Under the pieces are notes generated by a model. It searched no databases and was not told where the DNA came from. It saw nothing but the letters and a program-made list of their open reading frames with translations. Positions 23,101-34,081 of a DNA stretch of 64,000 nt are shown here, in pieces (position 1 is the stretch's first letter; each line of letters begins with the position of its first letter). Where the stretch lies: NCBI GenBank assembly GCA_047967505.1, contig CM106541.1. The stretch is one strand, 5' to 3'. Made by a program: the position numbers and the translations under genes. This DNA is from Dipteris shenzhenensis (Eukaryota; Polypodiophyta; Polypodiopsida; Gleicheniales).

Positions 23101-24038
23101 TGCGGCGAGGCAGCATGCCACCCTATTTTTTCTGTGTAGGACATGGAGGCCTACTCCAGGCACTCACTGAGAGAGACCCAGAGATGGATGGGAGTCTGGA
23201 TGGGATTCATAGGCAAATGATCAGAGTAGTGGGACGTTTGGGGAAGGAGTGGCACATTGATCCTCCCAGCATCTCAAAGCAGGATGCCCCCAGATGGCAC
23301 CTCTAGCTTTGGGAGGGTAGGCCCTTGAGGGAGGTCCAATGGGATCCGAGAGAGTGGTTCTGACCCTCCAAGGGCAGCCTTGCTGAGCAAGTGGACGAGG
23401 TGCCCTTCTTTTCCTACACCACACGGATTGGCAGGAGGCTTCATATGGACTGCTCGATGTGGATCCCTTCGAGGGAGAGGCATTGGGTGACCCAGGCAGT
23501 GCCTCGGGAGGTCCATTCCAAGTTTTGGACGCGGTTATGGTCCAGTTTGCAGCCGAGGAAAATCTCCTACTTCTTCTGGCTGGCCGCCCACGGAGGCTTG
23601 CCCATCGACTTGTGGTTACAGCAGATGCGGGTGGAGGGGCAATGTCATTGCTGCTCTGCTGGTTTTCTAGAGACGATCCCTCACTGCCTCTGGAGCTGTC
23701 GTAGCGCAGCGAGGATTTGGATGGGAGCCCTCAGGATTATGACTCGTATGCAGAGCCTTCAGAGGGATTACACATGGGGGATGGTGGTCTCGTTGACTAA
23801 GGCAGGACACGCGTTCCAAATTGATGAGATCTCCCCAGCTTACCGAATACAGAGTCAGAGCATTCAGAGGATAGAGCTCCATGAGGCGGTCCCTCCTAAT
23901 AGCCTCGTTCCTCCTCCAGAGGATAGCGTATGGGAGGTAGTAGCCAGTATTACTGCGTGGAACATTTGGATTGCTCGCTGCAGTCTAGTGATGGGTCAGC
24001 ATCCGGTTCCACCCTCGGCTACCTTGGTCACCATCTAG
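20174..24038 (+). pseudogene. LINE ORF2 (EN-RT-zf-RVT), broken
   Basis: Begins MSWTLVSWNVHRLHD at ATG 20174. Endonuclease motifs: SWNVHR, ILLIQEH (about 20305), GDFNN (about 20620) and MSDHS (about 20895). RT motifs: LLDFEKAYNRVKW (about 21490), VRQGCPLAHFLF (about 21670) and catalytic FADD (21789-21800). The zf-RVT domain with PRKISYFFWLAAHGGLP lies at about 23550-23740, and the protein ends near 24038. Disabled by a TAG at 20255-20257 (codon 28), several frameshifts and an internal 267-bp tandem duplication. Its reading length (~1.29 kb codons) suits an L1 ORF2. Confidence 0.88.
21953..22486 (+). repeat. 267-bp tandem duplication inside LINE
   Basis: Copies 21953-22219 and 22220-22486 start AGCGGCTTTGACTTCCAATG and end GAAGCAGACGGTG. 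They differ at about ten sites. 267 bp is 89 codons, so the repeat itself keeps frame. Located just downstream of the RT catalytic motif. Confidence 0.92.
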
Positions 24039-24404
24039 CAAGATATCATCTATACATCCTACGCTCCACCTAGGAGCATGGGACCCCAAGCTCTAGGGCG
24101 ACTATCGCGAGGCGCGCTCGATTCTGCAAGGCTTGGCCTGCAGGAGTTTTTTACACTTTCACTCCGCGAGGGATTCGTTGGTTGTATAATCCCCCCACTT
24201 GGCTGTTAGCCCCAGTACCAGAGATCCCCTAGGCAGTAAGCTAGGTTTCTCTAGAACAGACCGGTTTTTTCTTTCAGCCTTTTCCTGTTTTTTTCATACT
24301 CGGCACCTTCCGGGCTGCTGCTTTGTATGAAGTCTTTCAAGCTTTAATAGAAGGTTCTGTTCTTTGCAAAAAAAACAAAAAACAAAACAAACAAACCTCA
24401 TCGA

Positions 24405-25159
24405 CAGAAGGAAGTAGCATGGAACACCTTACCCGACCTAGTGGCGGAAACAAACCCTTCCACGGGGAAAGACCTCCTGTTCAAAGAGTGAGGGAGGAAA
24501 ATCAATGGGGGAAAGAACACGTCCACCTGAGGAGGAAGCTACCCTGGGGTCAAAAGGAATACCAATCGTTGTCTCACCAAAGTGGAGGCACAAAATCCTC
24601 CTCAAGAAAGTCCACAAGTTCTACAAGGGGCAAAGAGTTTTTGAAAATCAGGCCTGGCATCGGCGTACGTAGAATCCCTTCACTGGAAAATGTGGAGTCT
24701 GTATGCACAACATCATTCCCTCGGTCCATGAGGAGGGACGCAATTGGGTCAAGGTGAGGAGCTGCAATTCGGAGCAGCAATCAGGGCTACATCTATAGCA
24801 GTAACGTCTTGAGCTGAGCAAAGGGTAGCCTCGGGTATAACATTGGGCATAGCCTAAGGAGGTTCATGAGAATCACTAGCCGCAACCAGAACAGGAATGT
24901 CCGAAGGCTTGATCGGGGTTGGGGTCCAGGATGAGTGAGGGCCCCTCTTGGTCTGCGGGTGGTGAAGAAGCTAGTGCTCGCAACTCTAGGAGTGTCAAAA
25001 GCCACCTAAAAGTATCCTCATCTGTCACATGCACCCCTGCACTTGGGTGCAAGGTGACACACTGGCTACATCGACAAGTGCATTATAGTTCCCAAATAGG
25101 AGATTTTGTCATATGCTGTGACCCCTTTGTGAGCGCTTGTCCAGGGAAAATCAGGCACT
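24405..25159. other. Flank of the LINE, mostly unassigned
   Basis: By the target-duplication logic this should contain the upstream part of the older minus-strand LINE. Minus-strand frames at 24574-24780 and 24793-25005 might be ORF1 debris, but no zinc knuckle or other motif was recognised. Confidence 0.35.
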
Positions 25160-25426
25160 ATAGGTACGAAACGAAGAGAGAGAGAGAGTGCAGGTACAGG
25201 ACGAAGTCGATGTAGAAGTCTCGTCAAAATATTTAGATAAGGTTCCTAAACACAAGTACAAAGTACTTGTATCTAGGCCTAGGACTAAGTGTCCTAGGTG
25301 TCACATAAGACTAAGTGTCCTATGTGGCATAGAAGTCCCTAACACTATAAGTGCCTACGCTTATGCCTACAAGACACATACCATGGCCTATAGGGCATCA
25401 CTAGAACCACCAAAAGATGGCCTACA
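25160..25426 (-). repeat. 3' LTR of Copia B (left end approximate)
   Basis: Minus strand begins TGTAGGCCATCTTTTGG at 25426 after the purine tract GGAGGGGGGTT. It matches the Copia A LTR through ACAAGTACTTTGTA and on to the GTACCTGCACTCTCTC block near 25180. A GA dinucleotide run sits at about 25177-25189. Confidence 0.75.
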
Positions 25427-25554
25427 AACCCCCCTCCATGGGATGGGCTGAAGTACTCTGGAAACGTCTCAGAATACCTGGTAGTTTCTGGTCATGGTGG
25501 CACATGTTCATCCAAAAGGATATAGCCACCTATGAATGTACAAGGAATGTCAGA

Positions 25555-26246
25555 TCATGTAACAAAGGGAACCAAATGTAAAGCCAGTCGGAAGACTTCG
25601 AACTTCGGACGAGGAAGTGCCTTTGTAAACATATCTGCGATGTTGTCCTCTGTGGGAAGATAGGACAACTCTATGTCTCCTACTGACAACCGCTCCCGAA
25701 CATAATGACAGTGAACCTCAATATGCTTCGTACGCGCATGAAACACTGGGTTACGCGCAATGGCCAAAGCACTCTGGCTGTCAATGTAGACAATAGTGGA
25801 GGATGTCTGGCAAATACCAAGATTTGTAAGTAACTGTCGAAGCCAAACACACTCTACTGTAGCAGTGAACGCTGCCCTGTACTCAGCCTCACAACTAGAC
25901 ATGGCAACTGTCGATTGCTTCTTGCTGAGCCAAGAAATACATGAATTGCCAAGCAAAAAACAATTGCCAGTATGTGACACTCTGGTGTCGGAACATCCTG
26001 CCCAGTCACTATCCGTGTAAGCATGCATGGTAAGTGAATTCTGATCACCATAGAAGAGGGCTAAATCCTGAGTGCCTCTGAGATATCTGAAGACTCTCTT
26101 CACTGCCTGCCAATGCTGTGAACTGGGCATGTGCATGAATCTGCTGAGCTGAGATACTGCATACTGCAAGTCAGGTCTGGTGTGACATAAATAAATAAGG
26201 CATCCAACAGCCTGCTAATAAAGAGTGATATCACATGGTGCGCTCT
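25555..26246 (-). pseudogene. Copia B: end of RT and RNase H
   Basis: RNase H with YTDSDWAGC, SSCEAEYRAA, IDSQSALAIARNP and HARTKHIEV, ending MFTKALPRPKFEVFRLALHLVPFVT. A nonsense TAG at 26215-26217 replaces the Gln codon of the Copia A relative in LYQQAVG. The fragment ends at the border of chromovirus B; the preceding RT is at 34082. Confidence 0.92.
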
Positions 26247-27138
26247 TGTCACCACAATGTAAATATCCTAAGTCAAAGTACAGTTGACCATTTATTTGAT
26301 CTTAATTAAAGAATGTTATATGTGTTAATTACGGTCAAAGAGTCATTTTAATGGTCAAAGGATTGACTACGGTCAAAGATACTTGACTCCAGTCAAGTAA
26401 ACCTGACTACGGTCAGAGAATGTTGACTTTGGTCAACAAGACTTGGCATGCGCCAAGAGGGTTAACCCCGGTTAACCAAGATGTGCCAACTCCGGTTGGA
26501 GAGACTTGGCTATAATTAAAGCGCCTTGACCTTTGGTCGAAGCTCTTTAATTATAATCAAGAGTGTTGACCTCGGTCAACCAGAGAAAATATATATATAT
26601 ATTTATTTATATATATATTTGTTTAGATGTGCACATGTGTTCAGTGGGGACGCCCACCGTGACTAGGATTAGTCCACAGTGTGTTATTTGCATGCAAAGC
26701 GCTAACAATTAATGGGTACCATGGTGGTGCGCTTTAATTAATTGTTGCAGGTACTAGGAAGGATTATTTTCCTAAGCGAGATGGGAGCCTGACAAGTACC
26801 TAGGAAGCGGTTCGTGTGACCGAGAGCCTGGAAGACTCCAGAATGGCCCTAAGTGGCTTGTAATAAGAGTTAGTCTAGATTGTAGACAAGTGGCATGTTG
26901 CCAATTTGAATGGGGTTTGAAGCCCTTGTAAAGAAGGATTTCTTTTCACGTATGAGAGAGAGACTTACGAGACAGCGTCCTGCTGAACTTTTGTAACAGT
27001 TTTTCTAAAAGTAATAAAGACCTTCGGGGGGGTCCAGCCCGACAATTTGTCCTGGGCCCTAGTGTTTGTCCAGAGAGAGAGGGAGAGCTTTGGAGAAGGG
27101 AGAGCTGTGGACAGTTTTTAAATTCAGTTTCGGTTGTA
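26247..27138 (+). repeat. 5' LTR of element B
   Basis: Starts TGTCACCACAATG and ends GTTGTA, so the last base pair is TA instead of the usual CA. It contains the dyad array (26302-26580), a TA-rich promoter-like block (26588-26623), an AATAAA at 27013-27018 and a GA-rich 3' part. Confidence 0.95.
26302..26580 (+). promoter_or_regulatory. Phased dyad array in U3 of LTR B
   Basis: Dyad centres at about 26305, 26328, 26348, 26369, 26389, 26409, 26429, 26449, 26468, 26492, 26515, 26533, 26550 and 26572. The strong ones include ACTTGACTccAGTCAAGT, TGTTGACtttgGTCAACA, CTTGGCatgcGCCAAG and GGTTAACCccGGTTAACC. Around 26533 there is a nested dyad with outer arms TATAATTAAAG and CTTTAATTATA. Many arms are TTGAC, the core of WRKY W-boxes. 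The array ends directly before the TA-rich block. Confidence 0.8.
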
Positions 27139-27139
27139 T

Positions 27140-27151
27140 TGGTATCAGAGC
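27140..27151 (+). other. Primer-binding site of element B
   Basis: TGGTATCAGAGC, one base after the LTR end at 27138; complementary to initiator tRNA-Met. Confidence 0.92.
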
Positions 27152-27692
27152 AATTAGGATCTCCCTACCTTCCATGGTGGGAGCGATCAAGAGAAAAGAA
27201 CCGCAGGCCATCGTATGCGCAGCGAAGCTATTGTGAGCAGGAGCAAAGGGGTGTCGGAAGTGCATAAATTTGTCTCTGTGCATAATTGGACCGAGATGAA
27301 CAAGGGAGTGCTCTACTGAGGGCGATGCCACAGAGGAGAAAAAGAGGCTAATAGATGTGACGTGACCACGGAAGCCGTATCGTGCTGCGTTGACGACTTT
27401 GCGTGTTATTGAAGATGGTCAAAGAACTGGTGTTCTGTCATCTGTTGGCTTAATTGATGGAACCTCAATGCAAAGGCTGACTGGGCTGGTGACGCCGTCA
27501 CGTTGGCACACAAGGCGCAGTGCGTGTGCTCGACGCTAGCGCTCATAGGCTAAGCAACTGCTAAATTGCAAATAGCAATGAAAGAGGTTCCGTGGCCGCC
27601 CGAATGGTGAAATCCCTCCAGCAATGACGATCCGTGCATCCGCGACGCGCGATGATTCCTGCATAGCCAAGGTTTGAAACCTTTGGCTGTGC

Positions 27693-27899
27693 TGACGTGG
27701 CCAGGGTGCCACCTAGGCAGACACGTGGCATACACAGAGCTGACGTGGCAGACACGCGAGGGTGCTGACGTGGCAGCATATGCAAGGTGATGACGTGGCA
27801 GTACACGTGGCCTCCAGCTCAGAGCTGACGTGGCGCTGACGTGGCGCAGGACATGTGGTGCAGGACACGTGGCAGAGGTCTTGCAAGATGCTGACGTGG
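27693..27899 (+). promoter_or_regulatory. ACGT-core motif cluster in leader of element B
   Basis: Seven TGACGTGG sites (27693, 27741, 27766, 27791, 27826, 27837, 27892) and three CACGTGG sites (27722, 27804, 27866) within 207 bp. These are C/G-hybrid and G-box types, known binding sites of plant bZIP factors. The cluster lies between primer site and gag, i.e. within the transcribed leader. Confidence 0.8.
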
Positions 27900-27921
27900 C
27901 AGCCAGCCTGGCAGACCCGTG

Positions 27922-28110
27922 GTTAAGTTAACCCGGGTACAGTTAAACGCTGGTTAAGTTAATCGCAGTCAGTTAACTCTGGTTAGCTGAACCAGTATCT
28001 AGCTAGTTCAACTCTGGTCCAGTTAATCTGGCCTAACCAGATCAGTTTGGTTGGTGTAACCAGAACCAGTTAGTCTGGTTAGACTAACTAGCAGTCACCC
28101 CATCTGGTTA
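27922..28110 (+). repeat. GGTTA/TAACC-rich degenerate repeat
   Basis: Irregular repetition of GGTTAAGTTAA, CAGTTAA, CTGGTTA and AACCAGA, followed by an A18-type run at about 28122-28138. The same kind of block is in the leader of element I (17380-17560). Confidence 0.7.
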
Positions 28111-28512
28111 CTGTTTTCACAAAAAAAAAAAAAAAAAAGAGACAGTTGCAGAGACAGTTTTGGCTATCAAGTTTCTCTTGCCTGTCAGACTTTTACTGTC
28201 AGAAAAGTAGCAGAAAACCAGAGAAAAGCAGAGAAAACAGAGATTTGCAGAAAAAGGAGAATGCATGCCTTTGAGCAGTAAAAAGAGGGAAAAACAGATG
28301 CCTTTTGAAGCCATCTGCAGCGGCCAGAACAGGGCAACATAGTTGATGATGCTTTGGCAACTGTGTGGGTACATGCCTTGAACTGACAGCCAGTACTGGC
28401 ATAGATTGTGAATGCAAAACACCTCTTGTTGAGGTACTTTTTCTGTTGGAAAAGCAAAGGTAGTGTGCATCAGTTACTTGCACTGTGTGAGAAAATCTGC
28501 AGATCTCAGAAT

Positions 28513-31500
28513 ATGGATCAATCACCTATCCAGTGGGATTCTCAAGATAGGGATGTGCATCCAAGACAGAGGAATGTGCTGCAAACTCAACAAGAATTTG
28601 AACAAATGGTACGCACTCGTATACAAGAGCTGGAAAATCTTAAAAGGGATCCCAGGGCTCAGCATTTGTTTCCAGCAGAGGCTATGCCTGATCCAGTATA
28701 TGACGTGCCAATGCCAGAGGCACACTCCCGTGTACAGTCTGAGAGAGAGAGATCTCGTAGATCTCATAGGAGACGGTCCCATAGTAAAAAGAGATCGAGG
28801 CATCGTCACCGATCTCCTAGTCCATCACCGTCTACCTCGAGTTCGACTTCTGTGTCTTCTTCTTCCTTATCAGATAAACCATCCAGGAAAAGAAGGAAAC
28901 ACGAGAAGTCTGGGAAGAGAAAGTCTTCCAAAGCGACCAGGGAATTTAAAGAGGGAGGAAAATCTGTCAAGTTTATGACCTACAATGGACAGTATGGTCA
29001 TACAGACAAAGCATTGCAGTTTATCAGACAGTTTGATGCTGCATTTGGTACAGAGAAATTTTCAGAATCCTCCAAATTAAGAATGGTCAGCTTACACTTA
29101 ACAGCAACGGCTAGTGCATGGTGGAGTGCACTGACTACAGATGGGTCAGCCCCAAGAAAGTGGAAGGGCTTCAAGAAAGCCTTCTACCAGCAGTTCATGC
29201 CTAAACAGTTCAGAGACCATGTTCTTCAAGACTGGGACAGCTTGCACATGGATGCAGGAGATACAGTGGATGGGTACAACCAAAAGTTCTGGGATGCTTA
29301 TTTGCAGGTTGCACCGTTCAAAAAGATCTCCAAAGGTACCCAGATGAGGAAGTACAGAGCAGGTCTCACTCCAAGAATTCAGGCAGTAGTGAATGCTTTG
29401 GGGGCAAAGAATATTCAAGATCTTATGCATTCAGCCTCAGTAGCGAGTCTTGTACCGCTACAAGATCCATCTACAGTGCCATCCTTGCATGCAGGACGTG
29501 CTGATAAAAAGAAATCTGATTTTCAAAAATCAGAAAAGAAAGAGTCCCCTAAGGCTGAAAAGAAAGGGTTTCAGTCTCAGAAGCCGAGGGGTACTCAGTT
29601 TTCAAAGACCTATAAAGGCAAATCTAATTTTACCCCTGAACAGATAGCGGAATTCCGTAGAGATGGGAAATGCTTCAGGTGCGGTAAAGAGGGGCATGTG
29701 GCTGCCCAGTGCCCAGAAAAGCCTTCATCATCGAAGGGAAAAGAGGCAGAGAAGCCACGAGGACCGCAAAAGCCAATGGCGGGGGGTATTCCTGATATAC
29801 TGGGTCATGCTTTGAACCCAGAAGAACGAGAATTGCTGCTATCATGGGGCAAAGTTAGAGACCAGCAAGCGCTAATTTTATTTGATCCAGGGGCTACTGA
29901 TAATTTCATATCAGAGGATCTAGCCCTGAGGCTGGGAATAAAGACGGAAGAGTTAGGCAGGGCTTTGGATGCCGATCAAATGTTTTGTGGGAATCCTGTG
30001 CCAGTTACTCCCTTGATAGGGAAGCTCCGTCTTCATATTCAGAGTTATGTGGATCAGGAAGACTTCTTCATTTCTCCACTGAAACATTATGATGTAGTTT
30101 TGGGGATGCCTTGGTTTCACCGCAAGGCAGTGAAGTTGACTCTTCCTGAAAGAGTGCTGGAATTTGTACATAGGGGGAAAAATCAGCGTGTAATTGCCAG
30201 GAATAAAGGGGACACTATCCCCATTGTATCTGATGTTTCATGCAGTAAAGCAATAAAGTCTGCAATTTCTGCGTACATGGTTTTTGTAAAAGAAAAAGAG
30301 ACTGATATGCATGCTGAAATGAATGATGCAGACAAAGATAAGTTTCAGTTTTTGGTAAACTTTAAAGATTGCTTTTCTGATGTTTTGCCAGGGGAGTTAC
30401 CCCCAGAGAGACCAGAAGATCATCAGATAGAGTTAATGCCTGGTAGTGAACCACCAAACAGACCCCCTTACAGAGTCAGTGCGACTCAGAGAGAGGAGAT
30501 TATGGCTCAAGTACAGGACTTGCTGTCCAAAGGCTTGATTCAGCCCAGCTCGTCTCCTTTTTGTTCCCCTGTACTGTTAGTACAGAAGAAAGATGGTTCA
30601 TTCCGTATGTGTGTTGATTATCGCGCACTGAACAAAATGACCATCAAGAATAGATTCCCTATTCCGCGTATTGATGATGTCTTGGATCAGTTAAATGGAG
30701 CTTCAGTTTTCAGCAGGATAGACTTAAAGAGTGGCTACCACCAAGTGAGGATACAGCCTCAGGATGTGCATAAGACAGCATTCCGCACAACATTCGGGTT
30801 GTATGAATACTTAGTGATGCCTTTTGGATTGACAAATGCTCCAGCCACATTTAACAGAATGATGGATCGCATCTTCCGGAAGTACAGGCATTTTACCGGT
30901 ACCTTCTTTGATGATATCTTAGTTTTTTCTAAGACAGATGAAGACCACAGAGAACATCTTGCTATAGTGTTTCAAGAGCTGAGAAATCATCAGCTCTATG
31001 CAAACAGCAAGAAAAGTGAGTTCTTCTTGGAAGAAATCCATTATCTGGGGCATATAATATCCAAGAATGGGATACAAATGGATCCAGCGAAGATCCGTGC
31101 CATTCAAGAATGGCCAGAGCTGAAAACTGTGCATGAAGTTCGAAGCTTCTTAGGCTTGTGTTCTTACTACAGAAGATTTATCAGACATTTTGCTGATATC
31201 GCAGCTCCATTACATGACCTCACTAAGAAAAATGCAGCTTTCACATGGGGATTATCACAGAAGAAAGCATTCAATACACTCAAGGAAAAGTTGACTACAG
31301 AGCCTATTCTGGTAGTTCCGGATCTGTATCAGTCTTTTGATGTGGATTGTGATGCTTGTGGAGAATGTGTTGGGGCTGCATTGCATCAGAATGGTCATGT
31401 AGTAGCCTATGAAAGCAGACGACTTCGGGATGCGGAAAGATATTTAGGAATCTATGAGAAAGAGTTATTGGCTGTAATTCATGCCATCCATACATGGAAA

Positions 31501-33177
31501 CACTATCTTTTGGGTGCAGATTTTACTGTCAAAACAGATCACCAAAGTCTGAAATACTTTTTGACTCAGACCAAGCTTTCAGAGAAGCATATGAAATGGG
31601 CAAACATGCTGTCAATGTATCATTTTCAGATTGTCCATACTCCAGGAATTCGGAACAGAGTGGCAGATGCCTTGTCCCGAAGACCCCAGGTCAATAATGT
31701 AACTATTGCTTACCATCAGGACCTGGAAGGCATGAGAGAACAATATGCTCATGATTCTGATTTTGGTGAAATTTTACAGCAGATGCAAGAAGGGCAATCC
31801 ACCAGTCACTATTCCCTGAAAGATGGGTATTTAATGAAAGATGATTGCCTATGCATCACCCAGGAGATGAGGAAAAAGATTTTGGGGGAATGCCATGCAC
31901 CTCCCTATGCTGGACATAGAGGAATTACAGCAACAACTCTAGCTCTAGAGAGGTATTTCTTTTGGCCAGGAATGCGGAAAGATATACATCAGTTTGTTAC
32001 TGAATGCCTTACGTGTCAGAAAATGAAGTATGATAGACAGAAGGCACCTGGCCTACTTATGCCTCTTCCCGTGCCTCAGGCACCATGGGAAAATATTACA
32101 ATGGACTTTATTTTTGATTTGCCGAGATCAAAGTCAGGGAATGATGGGATTTGGACTATCATTGATAGATTCAGCAAGCAAGCTCATTTCATTCCGGTTC
32201 GCAAAACCATAAAGGCAGATCATATGGCTAAGCTGTTCATGGCACAGATCTTTAAACATCATGGTATGCCTAAGTCCATTGTTAGTGATTGAGATCCCAG
32301 AATGACCAGTCTATTCTGGAGAGCTTTATTTGATAACATGGGGACAAATCTGAATTTTTCTTCTTCTTTCCATCCCCAGACAGATGGTCAAAGTGAAGTA
32401 GCAAATTCTACCATTTTGGATATGCTGAAATGCTACGTGGGTGACCAAAGTTCAGACTGGGAAAAGTACCTACCGTTAGTAGAGTTTGCTTACAATAATA
32501 CTGTACATAGCTCTACAGGGAAAGCCCCTTTTGAAGTCATATATGGGAAGGTGATTTTGCCACCTATATTGAGGACTAAAGATGAAATATTTGCAGCTGA
32601 TCAGTTTGTGAGAGACCTCCAGACAGCTTACAGCCAAGTCCGGACAGCAATTGAAAGGTCTCAAGAGAAACATAAAAGGGCTGCAGATAAACATAGGAGA
32701 CAGTTGGATCTCAAGGAAGGGGACTGGGTACTTTTAAAGTTTGAAAAAGCTAGGCTCCGCAAGTTTAAAGGCAAACAGAAAGTGTATGCAAAGTTATCTC
32801 CCAGATACTATGGCCCTTTTAGGGTTACAGAAAGAATAAATGAGGTTGCATACAGATTAACATTGCCCGAGCATTGGAGGATTCACAATGCATTTCATGT
32901 GAGTCTTCTCAAGAAATTTCAAGGACCAGAGCCTACAGAACCAGTATCAGAAGATCCACCAGAAGTGGATGAGCTGGAGGAAGTCCTTCAGCCAGAGCAA
33001 ATTGTGTACCATACTGTACGTAAAGGCCCTCAGGGTAAGGAATTTTACAGGTATCTTGTAAAATTCAAGAATTATACGGCATTAGATGCCAAGTGGATGG
33101 ACGAAGACATGTTATCCGATCATCCACAGCTTTTGGATGTTTACAAGGAAGCTTTTCAGTTGAGGTCAACTGAATAG
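28513..33177 (+). pseudogene. Gag-Pol of chromovirus B (one nonsense codon)
   Basis: Starts at ATG 28513; the frame is open upstream only to a GTG. Domains in order: an Arg/Ser-rich N-terminal segment (about residues 75-145), gag, CCHC knuckle (C387-C400), protease, RT (FFDD at 798-801), RNase H, integrase and a chromodomain-like end (YLVKFKNY...AKWMDE). Two defects: protease motif reads FDPGAT (Asp458-Pro459), with Pro at the usual Ser/Thr; and TGA at 32290-32292 (codon 1260) inside the integrase core, where the related element A has Arg. The frame then continues unbroken to TAG 33175-33177. Confidence 0.95.
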
Positions 33178-33189
33178 AAGCCGAGGGGA
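33178..33189 (+). other. Polypurine tract of element B
   Basis: AAGCCGAGGGGA directly follows the gag-pol stop codon and directly precedes the 3' LTR, the same compact arrangement as in element A. Confidence 0.85.
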
Positions 33190-34081
33190 TGTCACCACAA
33201 TGTAAATATCCTAAGTCAAAGTACAGTTGACCATTTATTTGATCTTAATTAAAGAATGTTATATGTGTTAATTACGGTCAAAGAGTCATTTTAATGGTCA
33301 AAGGATTGACTACGGTCAAAGATACTTGACTCCAGTCAAGTAAACCTGACTACGGTCAGAGAATGTTGACTTTGGTCAACAAGACTTGGCATGCGCCAAG
33401 AGGGTTAACCCCGGTTAACCAAGATGTGCCAACTCCGGTTGGAGAGACTTGGCTATAATTAAAGCGCCTTGACCTTTGGTCGAAGCTCTTTAATTATAAT
33501 CAAGAGTGTTGACCTCGGTCAACCAGAGAAAATATATATATTTATTTATTTATATATATATTTGTTTAGATGTGCACATGTGTTCAGTGGGGACGCCCAC
33601 CGTGACTAGGATTAGTCCACAGTGTGTTATTTGCATGCAAAGCGCTAACAATTAATGGGTACCATGGTGGTGCGCTTTAATTAATTGTTGCAGGTACTAG
33701 GAAGGATTATTTTCCTAAGCGAGATGGGAGCCTGACAAGTACCTAGGAAGCGGTTCGTGTGACCGAGAGCCTGGAAGACTCCAGAATGGCCCTAAGTGGC
33801 TTGTAATAAGAGTTAGTCTAGATTGTAGACAAGTGGCATGTTGCCAATTTGAATGGGGTTTGAAGCCCTTGTAAAGAAGGATTTCTTTTCACGTATGAGA
33901 GAGAGACTTACGAGACAGCGTCCTGCTGAACTTTTGTAACAGTTTTTCTAAAAGTAATAAAGACCTTCGGGGGGGTCCAGCCCGACAATTTGTCCTGGGC
34001 CCTAGTGTTTGTCCAGAGAGAGAGGGAGAGCTTTGGAGAAGGGAGAGCTGTGGACAGTTTTTAAATTCAGTTTCGGTTGTA
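33190..34081 (+). repeat. 3' LTR of element B
   Basis: 892 bp; near-identical to 26247-27138, the one clear difference being in the TA-rich block. It carries the same dyad array (about 33245-33523) and AATAAA (33956-33961). Confidence 0.95.

Larger units (their letters stand above)
20003..24389 (+). mobile_element. L1-type LINE with target duplication
   Basis: Non-LTR retrotransposon with endonuclease, reverse transcriptase and zf-RVT domains, ending in an A-rich tail (24368-24389). A 15-bp target duplication, AACAAACCTCATCGA, flanks it at 19988-20002 and 24390-24404. Only about 170 bp of GC-rich sequence precedes the endonuclease, so no ORF1 (gag-like) gene is present. It is either truncated there or lacks ORF1. 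Confidence 0.9.
26247..34081 (+). mobile_element. Ty3/gypsy chromovirus, element B
   Basis: Full-length element: LTRs 26247-27138 and 33190-34081 (892 bp each, only about one difference seen), primer site, leader, gag-pol and PPT. Target duplication GCTCT (26242-26246) against GCTCC (34082-34086), one mismatch. It is structurally complete and recent, but its polyprotein has a nonsense codon and a protease active-site change, so mobilisation would need proteins from elsewhere. Confidence 0.96.

Noticed and set aside
27693-27899. CRISPR-like repeat spacing in the TGACGTGG cluster
   Set aside because: Repeats are only 8-10 bp with irregular distances in a plant retrotransposon leader; a CRISPR array is excluded.
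28408-28512. Upstream extension of gag in element B
   Set aside because: It begins at GTG, not ATG; the conserved start matching element I is ATG 28513.
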